A stretch of DNA of 5,996 nt from Bog-473 sp049513455 (GTDB taxonomy: Bacteria > Actinomycetota > Acidimicrobiia > Acidimicrobiales > RAAP-2). The DNA lies in assembly GCA_049513455.1 (NCBI GenBank), contig JBEKWB010000173.1, positions 1-5,996 on the forward strand, given 5' to 3'. Shown here piece after piece: positions 1-4,476 of the stretch (position 1 is its first letter; each line of letters opens with the position of its first letter). Position numbers and translations under genes: made by a program. The notes under the pieces are model-generated. The model searched no databases and had not been told where the DNA came from. It saw only the letters and a program-made list of their open reading frames with translations.

Positions 1-2
1 TC

Positions 3-197
3 GACATTGACGAGGCACTTCTCGAACGGGCACGGGCCATGCTCGGTCCCAACACCACGAAGAAGGATGCGGTCAATACCGCATTGTCGAAGTTGGTCCG
101 CCTGCACGACCAGCGTGAAACCGTTGACTGGATCGTCGCGACGGATCCGGTCGGCGACCTGCGTGACCCCGAGGTTCGTGCCGCCGCGCGTCGGTGA
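3..197 (+). CDS. vapB: VapB-family antitoxin (5' truncated by window edge)
   Basis: The frame from position 3 reads DIDEALLERARAMLG and ends ARR-stop at 195-197, giving 64 visible residues. The N-terminal part (DIDEALLERA, then a turn, then TKKDAVNTALSKLVRL) has the strand-helix-turn-helix pattern of ribbon-helix-helix VapB antitoxins. These bind their own promoter as dimers. The C-terminal part (residues about 40-64, DWIVATDPVGDLRDPEVR) would be the toxin-binding tail that blocks the VapC active site. Only the first few residues and the start codon appear to lie outside the window, because the visible sequence begins at the strand that normally follows the start by about five residues. The stop TGA overlaps the GTG start of the toxin gene (GTGA at 194-197), the usual translational coupling in vapBC operons. 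The family call rests on pattern recognition and on the certain VapC neighbour. The promoter and any autoregulatory operator lie to the left, outside the window. Confidence 0.85.
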   Translation, partial: DIDEALLERARAMLGPNTTKKDAVNTALSKLVRLHDQRETVDWIVATDPVGDLRDPEVRAAARR

Positions 198-619
198 GTC
201 GTTATCTGGTCGACAACAGCGTCCTCCAGCGTTTGCCCCGGAGTCCCGGAGTCCAGACTGCCGTCAACGCCCTTCTCGACGCTGAGCACGAGTTTTGCTG
301 TTCAGCTCTCACCCTGGACGAGTTCGGCTTCAGCGCGCGATCGGCGGCCGACCACGCCGAGGGCTCGCGCCGACTGCGTACCTCGTTCCTCTATCTCCCG
401 GCATCTCCGGAAACCGATCAGATCGTCCTGGACATCCGGAGCGCTCTGTGGCGAGCCGGCAAGGGTCGCTCCGCGGGGGTGATCGATGTCGCCATTGCTG
501 CCATTGCGGTGTCCTTCAACGCGGTGGTCCTGCACTACGACAGCGACTTTGATCACATCGCCGACGTGTACCCACCGATGAAGGCACGGTGGGTGGTTCC
601 CCGGGGATCGATCACGTGA
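194..619 (+). CDS. vapC: VapC-family toxin, PIN-domain ribonuclease
   Basis: This is a complete 141-residue protein, the usual size for VapC toxins, which are Mg-dependent RNases that cleave tRNA or rRNA and are held inactive by VapB. The PIN-domain acidic residues are visible in order: D7 in YLVDNS, E43 in LTLDEF, D98 in GVIDVAIAA, and D116/D118 in LHYDSDFDHIA near the C-terminus. All metal-coordinating positions are present, so the toxin looks active. The start is GTG at 194. It overlaps the antitoxin stop by four bases and gives an N-terminus that begins directly at the first beta strand (MSRYLVDNS), as expected. The gene converges with the carboxyltransferase gene, with 18 bases between stops. 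VapBC pairs move often and act in stress response or stabilisation of nearby DNA; no mobile-element borders are visible here. The family call is secure, while the RNA target cannot be read from the sequence. Confidence 0.93.
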   Translation: MSRYLVDNSVLQRLPRSPGVQTAVNALLDAEHEFCCSALTLDEFGFSARSAADHAEGSRRLRTSFLYLPASPETDQIVLDIRSALWRAGKGRSAGVIDVAIAAIAVSFNAVVLHYDSDFDHIADVYPPMKARWVVPRGSIT

Positions 620-637
620 CCTCGGGGGTGGGCGTGC

Positions 638-2503
638 TCACCACGGGTCGACGAACGGGCGTCGCTTCCCCTGGCGCGACGGCGGTGGCGGCGCCGACCG
701 CAGGGCATGGACGATCCGGTCCCTCGAGTGCGCCGGGTCGATGACGTCGTCGATCTCGAAGTGCTCCGCCACGTTGAGCGCCTTTCCGTGCGCATAGGCC
801 CGTTCGACCGTGCTGGCAAAGGCCGCCTCTTTTGCCACGGGGTCGGCAATGGCGTCGAGCTCACGGCGGAAGCCGAGCCGCACCGCGCCCTCGAGGCCCA
901 TGCCGCCGAGCTCGCCCGTGGGCCAGGCGACCGTGAAGATGGGTCGGTGAAAGCTGCCCCCGGCCATGGCCTGGGCCCCCAGCCCGTAGCCCTTGCGCAG
1001 TATGACCGTGCAGAAGGGCACGGTGAGGTTGGCCCCGGTGACGAACATCCGGCTCACGTGCCGGACCAGGGCGGTCTCCTCCGCCTCGGGGCCGACCATG
1101 AATCCCGGCGTGTCGCACAGGAACAGCAGCGGGAGGTCGAACGCCTCGCACAGTTGCATGAACCGCGCCGCCTTGTCGGCACAGCCGGCATCGATGGCTC
1201 CCGCCAGGTGGAGCGGGTTGTTGGCGAGCACCCCGACGGGACGCCCCTCCAGCCTGATCAGCGCCGAGACCATTCCGGGCGCGAACTGCGGCCGTAGCTC
1301 GAGAACCGAACCCGCGTCGGCCAGCAGGTCGAGTACGGCATGCACGTCGTAGGCACGGCGGCGATCTTCGGGCACGCAGTCACGGAGGAGCTCCTGGTCG
1401 GTACAGGACCACTCCTTTTGGGGACCCTGGAAGTACGAGAGGTACTGCTTGGCCAGGCGGACGGCGTCGGCCTCGTCGTTCGCTTCCACGTCGACGACGC
1501 CGCCCCGGACCTGGACGTGGCGGGGGCCGATCTCCTCGGGCGCAAAGACGCCGAGGCCGCCCCCTTCGATCATGGCCGGACCCCCCATGCCGATGTTGGC
1601 GTCGGGCGTGGCGATGATCACGTCGCAGCAGCCCAGGAGCGCCGCATTTCCGGCGAAGCAGCGCCCCGAGACAATGCCCACCAGCGGCACCAGGCCGCTC
1701 AACCCCCCGAAGAGGGCGAAGGCCTCGGTGTCGAGGCCGGTGACCGCCGCCGTGTCGGTGTCACCCGGTCGGCCGCCACCGCCTTCGGCGAAGAGGACGA
1801 CGGGGAGCCGCAGCCGTTCGATCAGCGCGAAGAGCCGGTCCTTCTTGCGGTGGTTCATCTGGCCCTGGGTGCCGGCCAGCACCGTGTAGTCGTAGGAGAG
1901 CACGGCGGCGCGGGCGTGCGCATCGTCGAAGCGGTCGCCGTTGATACGCCCGATACCGGCGATCAGGCCGTCGGCCGGCGTGCGGTGGATCAGGTCGTCG
2001 AGGTCGCGCCGCGCCCGCTGCGCCGCCACGACGAGCGCCCCGTACTCCTCGAAGCTCCCGGGGTCGCACAGGTCGGCGATGTTCTCGCGGGCCGTTCTCC
2101 GCCCTCCGGCGTGACGGCGCGCCGTCGCGTCGGGGCGACCGGCGTCGAGGGTGTTCGCGACCCGCGCCCGCAGTTCGGCCAGCTCGGGTCGCACCGCAGT
2201 GGGGGAGGTGGCCTCGGCGGCATCCTCCTCGGGTGCACTCACGGCCCCCTCTTCCACCTCGAGCAGCACGGCGTTCGCCGCCACCGCATCGCCTGGTCCG
2301 ACCGGCACGCGGCGGACGGTACCCGAGTGCACCGCTACCACCTCGTGTTCCATTTTCATGGACTCAAGGATCAGGAGCGACTGGCCGACGTGGACTCGAT
2401 CACCCGGTCCGACGGCAACACTGAGGACGGTACCGGCGAACGGCGCCAGGACAGACGAGGTGGTATTGGGCGCACCCGCGCCCGTCTCGCCTAGGGATTC
2501 CAC
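638..2503 (-). CDS. Biotin-carrier/carboxyltransferase fusion of an acyl-CoA carboxylase (no biotin carboxylase domain)
   Basis: The product is 621 residues with a GTG start at 2503. Residues about 15-85 form a biotinyl (BCCP) domain: APFAGTV near 20, the biotinylation motif ESMKMEH at 47-53 with the acceptor lysine K50 (codon 2354-2356), and a closing LLEVEEG. A linker rich in Ala, Glu and Pro follows. Residues about 130-600 form both crotonase-like halves of a carboxyltransferase, with EGGGGRPGDTD (240-250), SGRCFAGNAALLGC (about 279-292), GMGGPAMIEGGGLG (305-318), CDTPGFMVGPEAEE (463-476), LRKGYGLGAQAMAGG (502-516) and GGMGLEGAV (533-541). The enzyme should move carboxylate from biotin to an acyl-CoA. 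The C-terminal motifs resemble the three-domain BC-BCCP-CT acyl-CoA carboxylases more than standalone PccB/AccD subunits, yet the biotin carboxylase half is absent. The start overlaps the nitroreductase stop by 13 bases, implying coupling. The frame is open to 2638, but those 45 extra codons lie inside the nitroreductase gene and look like no domain. Substrate unknown. Confidence 0.88.
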   Translation of the reverse strand: MESLGETGAGAPNTTSSVLAPFAGTVLSVAVGPGDRVHVGQSLLILESMKMEHEVVAVHSGTVRRVPVGPGDAVAANAVLLEVEEGAVSAPEEDAAEATSPTAVRPELAELRARVANTLDAGRPDATARRHAGGRRTARENIADLCDPGSFEEYGALVVAAQRARRDLDDLIHRTPADGLIAGIGRINGDRFDDAHARAAVLSYDYTVLAGTQGQMNHRKKDRLFALIERLRLPVVLFAEGGGGRPGDTDTAAVTGLDTEAFALFGGLSGLVPLVGIVSGRCFAGNAALLGCCDVIIATPDANIGMGGPAMIEGGGLGVFAPEEIGPRHVQVRGGVVDVEANDEADAVRLAKQYLSYFQGPQKEWSCTDQELLRDCVPEDRRRAYDVHAVLDLLADAGSVLELRPQFAPGMVSALIRLEGRPVGVLANNPLHLAGAIDAGCADKAARFMQLCEAFDLPLLFLCDTPGFMVGPEAEETALVRHVSRMFVTGANLTVPFCTVILRKGYGLGAQAMAGGSFHRPIFTVAWPTGELGGMGLEGAVRLGFRRELDAIADPVAKEAAFASTVERAYAHGKALNVAEHFEIDDVIDPAHSRDRIVHALRSAPPPPSRQGKRRPFVDPW

Positions 2504-3150
2504 AGAGGCTCGGGCACCGAGAACCCCACGTCGTTTCCCCAGGTGTTGCGATAGGAGACCTGGTCGACGGGAAGCCGGGGGGCGACCCCCCATGTCCCGG
2601 TCGCGTAGCCGAAGCTGACCGTGGCGGCGAGAATCCACCCTTGGTCAGCGGGCACACCGAGAATCTCCAGTGTCTCGGCCGGGTGGAAGAACTGCAGCAG
2701 GGCCGTGATGCAGCTTCCGATGCCTTCGGCCCGCGCGGCCAGCATGGCGCTCCAGACGGCGGGGAATATCGACCCGCCACTGGGGTCGTGCTGGGCGAAG
2801 GGAAAGAGGAAGAGCGGCACCTGCGCGAAGTTGTCGGCGAGCCACTGGGCCGAGCGCTGTACCCGCAGGAACTGGCGGGACTCGGGTTTCTCGGGATCGG
2901 CGCGTGCGGCGTCCATCTGGGGTTTGTAGATGGTCTCCCAGAGCTGCCCCATGGCGTGCTGGTAGAGGGGAGCGAGGGCGGTCTTCTTTTCCGGGTCGTC
3001 GAGCAGGAGGAAACGCCAGTTCTGCTGGTTGCCGCCGCTCGGGGCCCGGACCGCGGCGTCGAGGATCTTGGCCTGGACGTCGTAGGGGATGGGATCGGGT
3101 CTGACCCGTCTCATGGCGCGGGTCGTGTAGAGCGCTTCGTGGAGTTCCAT
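2491..3150 (-). CDS. Nitroreductase-family FMN oxidoreductase
   Basis: This is a 219-residue protein, the normal length for the nitroreductase fold, which acts as an FMN-binding homodimer using NAD(P)H. Visible family features are the N-terminal phosphate-binding segment TTRAMRRVRPDPIP (9-22), the RAPSGGNQQNWRF segment (35-47) that contacts FMN, the central helix PAVWSAMLAARAEGIGSC (130-147), and GYATGTWG (181-188) near the C-terminus. ATG at 3150 gives the expected short N-terminus ahead of the RAMRR motif. No clear Shine-Dalgarno sequence precedes it. The gene lies 34 bases after the alpha/beta hydrolase and overlaps the carboxyltransferase start by 13 bases, so it is probably the middle of an operon. 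Family members reduce nitroaromatics, quinones or enone-type substrates, and some act as dehydrogenases; the physiological substrate cannot be deduced. The fold assignment is firm. Confidence 0.92.
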   Translation of the reverse strand: MELHEALYTTRAMRRVRPDPIPYDVQAKILDAAVRAPSGGNQQNWRFLLLDDPEKKTALAPLYQHAMGQLWETIYKPQMDAARADPEKPESRQFLRVQRSAQWLADNFAQVPLFLFPFAQHDPSGGSIFPAVWSAMLAARAEGIGSCITALLQFFHPAETLEILGVPADQGWILAATVSFGYATGTWGVAPRLPVDQVSYRNTWGNDVGFSVPEPLWNP

Positions 3151-3184
3151 GGCTGGGCAGGTTAGGCCGCACCCCGACGCTGCG

Positions 3185-3952
3185 TCACGGAGCGTCTGCG
3201 TGCAAGAGCATGAGGGCAGAGGCGACCTGTCGCGGGTGGGTTCGGATCATGTTGTGCCGTGCGTCGATCCACTGCACGCGGATGCGGGGGTTGGCCTGGA
3301 CGGCGAGCGCGGCCGCCCGCTCCCGGACGGATTGGAAGGCGGGACCCGTGGGGCCATGCTCGACCCGAGAGCCGAGGATGTACAGCGCGGGACAGGCGAC
3401 AGCGTGGAGCGCCTCGTCGAACTCCGAGAATCGACCCCTGTAGTCATCCCCGATCCGCGAGAGCTCGGTGTAGGACATCGGGGCATGCCGCAGGATCCGG
3501 TGCAGTGCGGCCCGACGCGCCGTCACGACAAGGTTGCGCACCGGACGGCCGGGCGCCTTGCCATTGAGCAGAGGCAGTTCGACCGGTAACGCCCCGTCGA
3601 TCATCGCCAAGGCGCGGCAATCATCGATTCTGTTCGCCGCCTCGAGCGCGACCCCGGCCCCGAGGGAATGGCCGACCAGGGTGACGTCATGGAGCTGCAT
3701 CTCCTGAATGAGTTCGACAAGGTCGTCCACCCGCGTGTTCCACGAGTAGTCGGAGCTGCGGCTCGATGCCCCATGGCCTCGTTGGTCGAAGGTGATGATC
3801 CTGAACTGCCTGGCCAGTTTGACCCCGGCGACATCCCATTCGCGCTGGTTCCCCCCGAGTCCGTGGATCAAGACCATCGGCGTTGCGCCGCCACCCCAGT
3901 CGCGCACCGAGAGCACGGCATCGTCGCGGACAAAAGTGAGGGTGACGGCCAC
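3185..3952 (-). CDS. Alpha/beta-fold hydrolase
   Basis: This is a 255-residue single-domain alpha/beta hydrolase, probably cytoplasmic since no signal peptide is visible. The oxyanion-hole motif HGLGG is at 30-34, DQRGHGASSR at 56-65, the nucleophile elbow GHSLG at 94-98 (Ser96), and the catalytic histidine is most likely H233 in DARHNM. The usual aspartate after strand 7 is not obvious: that region reads LGSRVEHGP, so E198 or, less typically, D119 (MIDGALP) must supply the acid. A cap region of about 60 residues lies between 125 and 185. The start chosen is GTG at 3952, which begins just before the first beta strand; the next methionine (residue 26) would remove it. No Shine-Dalgarno sequence is seen, and the stop of the upstream 40-codon reading frame is only 6 bases away, suggesting translational coupling. 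Esterase, lactonase or C-C hydrolase activity is possible; the substrate is unknown. Confidence 0.9.
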   Translation of the reverse strand: MAVTLTFVRDDAVLSVRDWGGGATPMVLIHGLGGNQREWDVAGVKLARQFRIITFDQRGHGASSRSSDYSWNTRVDDLVELIQEMQLHDVTLVGHSLGAGVALEAANRIDDCRALAMIDGALPVELPLLNGKAPGRPVRNLVVTARRAALHRILRHAPMSYTELSRIGDDYRGRFSEFDEALHAVACPALYILGSRVEHGPTGPAFQSVRERAAALAVQANPRIRVQWIDARHNMIRTHPRQVASALMLLHADAP

Positions 3953-3958
3953 GACCCG

Positions 3959-4081
3959 TCAGTCGTCGACCAGTTGGACCCGCTCGACGGCCTCGATACC
4001 CGCGGCAGCCACGTAGCGGCAGTGGGTGAAGGCGAAGATGGGGAACTCGATGCCCAGGCGTTCGCAAAGTTCGTTGTGCAC
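3959..4081 (-). pseudogene. Remnant of a nitronate monooxygenase (2-nitropropane dioxygenase-like) gene, 40 codons
   Basis: The reading frame starts with GTG at 4081 and begins VHNELCERLGIEFPIF followed by AFTHCRYVAAA. This is the N-terminus of the FMN-dependent nitronate monooxygenase / 2-nitropropane dioxygenase family, normally well over 300 residues long. Right after AAA, where the family goes on to a glycine-rich strand, the sequence jumps to GIEAVERVQLVDD and a TGA at 3959-3961. The last 13 residues look like a C-terminal helix, so the simplest reading is a large in-frame internal deletion that joined the two ends of the gene. That joining is an inference. The start is strongly supported by GGAGG at 4087-4091, five bases upstream. 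The frame is open upstream to 4306, but that part resembles nothing. The stop lies 6 bases before the hydrolase start, so the remnant may now act as a translated leader. The fragment lacks the FMN barrel and cannot be an active enzyme. Confidence 0.72.
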
Positions 4082-4086
4082 GGTGG

Positions 4087-4091
4087 CCTCC
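4087..4091 (-). promoter_or_regulatory. Ribosome binding site of the monooxygenase remnant
   Basis: GGAGG on the minus strand lies five bases before the GTG at 4079-4081. It is the only strong Shine-Dalgarno sequence in the leftward operon and fixes the start of the 40-codon remnant. The genes that follow have no comparable site, which fits translation entering here and being passed on by coupling. Confidence 0.7.
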
Positions 4092-4163
4092 AGGTGTTTC
4101 CGGCTGCCGGGTCGCTCCTCGACAAGAGGAACCGATGCTAGTTTGCTCCGGGCTGGCCCGCTA

Positions 4164-4175
4164 CAACCCGGGTTG
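4164..4175. promoter_or_regulatory. Perfect 12-base palindrome, candidate operator
   Basis: CAACCCGGGTTG is a perfect 12-base palindrome. The overlapping GGGTTGACCC (4170-4179) is a second dyad sharing the same half-site. Both lie just downstream of the candidate -10 element of the leftward operon, where a repressor would block transcription initiation. No regulator gene is present in the window, so the binding protein is unknown. Confidence 0.35.
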
Positions 4176-4179
4176 ACCC

Positions 4180-4208
4180 ATTTAATACCTCGCGTACGAG
4201 CGGGACAA
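4180..4208 (-). promoter_or_regulatory. Candidate promoter for the leftward operon
   Basis: On the minus strand TTGTCC (4203-4208) could be a -35 element, and the AT-rich run TATTAAAT (4180-4187) contains possible -10 hexamers: TATTAA at 15 bases spacing, ATTAAA at 16 or TTAAAT at 17. It is the most AT-rich patch in an otherwise GC-rich stretch and lies about 100 bases before the GTG at 4081. The arms CTCG (4189-4192) and CGAG (4197-4200) form a small dyad between the two elements. There is no experimental support, and the hexamers match consensus only partly. Confidence 0.35.
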
Positions 4209-4240
4209 ATCGAGAATCCCCGAACGGTGCCCGGATTCGT

Positions 4241-4265
4241 GTCGGACCCCACCGACAGGTCCGAC
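4241..4265. repeat. 8-base inverted repeat with 9-base spacer
   Basis: GTCGGACC (4241-4248) and GGTCCGAC (4258-4265) are exact inverted copies separated by nine bases. It could be a two-turn operator dyad lying upstream of the leftward promoter, or an RNA hairpin in a transcript running right toward the diguanylate cyclase. No run of T follows on either strand, so a standard intrinsic terminator is unlikely. Confidence 0.45.
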
Positions 4266-4381
4266 GCCGAGCCTGGACCGCCAAACGGGGGTTCGGGCCA
4301 GTGCACCCTTCTCCGAGCTCCGGATCACCGCTCTTCGCGATCAGGAGAGTTGTGCGTCCGTTGGGCATGAGAAGGTCGCTC

Positions 4382-4403
4382 ATTGTCGACAGAATGAGAC
4401 AAT
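4382..4403. repeat. ATTGTC/GACAAT dyad upstream of the diguanylate cyclase gene
   Basis: ATTGTC (4382-4387) and GACAAT (4398-4403) are exact inverted 6-base arms whose centres lie about 16 bases apart. The left arm also belongs to the 8-base palindrome TGTCGACA (4384-4391). The site lies 74-95 bases before the ATG at 4477, a sensible position for control of that gene. A clear -35/-10 pair for the rightward gene was not found. The short arms could arise by chance. Confidence 0.3.
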
Positions 4404-4463
4404 TGGCCCGACGAAGAACGGTTATCGCGCCCAATCAGCGTGGCCCCGGCAACGCCACGAGAT

Positions 4464-4469
4464 GAAGGG
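4464..4469 (+). promoter_or_regulatory. Ribosome binding site of the diguanylate cyclase gene
   Basis: GAAGGG lies seven bases before the ATG at 4477. An in-frame TGA immediately precedes that ATG (TGAATG at 4474-4479), so no upstream start in this frame is possible, and the next internal ATG would delete the first membrane segment. Together these fix the start. Confidence 0.65.
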
Positions 4470-4476
4470 CAGCTGA

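Larger units (their letters stand above)
4082..4476. other. Divergent intergenic region without a recognised gene
   Basis: These 395 bases separate the leftward operon from the rightward diguanylate cyclase gene. They hold the Shine-Dalgarno site and candidate promoter of the leftward operon, the 12-base palindrome, the 8-base inverted repeat and the ATTGTC dyad listed separately. A perfect 5-base hairpin (TCCTC at 4116-4120, GAGGA at 4126-4130) lies in the presumed leader of the leftward transcript. Minus-strand open frames cross the region, but their translations look like no known protein and their composition is unconvincing. I see no tRNA, riboswitch consensus or insertion-sequence end. 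The right part, from about 4370, becomes less GC-rich, matching the gene that follows. Confidence 0.6.

Noticed and set aside
590..642. Possible bidirectional terminator between vapC and the carboxyltransferase gene
   Set aside because: Only short GC-rich self-complementary pieces (CCCCGGGG, GGTG/CACC) are present, with no stable long stem and no T run on either strand.
1340..2494. Long plus-strand open frame (384 codons) opposite the carboxyltransferase gene
   Set aside because: It is the antisense of a gene with clear protein motifs. In GC-rich DNA such frames stay open by chance, and its translation is rich in Gly, Arg, Val and Asp with no recognisable domain.
4241..4265. Intrinsic terminator at the 8-base inverted repeat
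   Set aside because: No T tract follows on either strand, and no gene ends nearby; an operator or a chance dyad is likelier.
4082..4306. Upstream extension of the monooxygenase remnant to an ATG at 4306
   Set aside because: Homology to nitronate monooxygenase begins only at the GTG at 4081, which has a strong Shine-Dalgarno site. The extra 75 residues look like translated noncoding DNA.
4138..4434. Minus-strand open frame of 98 codons in the divergent gap
   Set aside because: The translation resembles no family I know, it has no convincing ribosome binding site, and it runs through the inverted repeats and the likely promoter. Chance is the simplest explanation.
4082..4476. c-di-GMP riboswitch upstream of the diguanylate cyclase
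   Set aside because: I looked for the conserved core of the c-di-GMP-I class and did not find it; the dyads present do not fit that fold.
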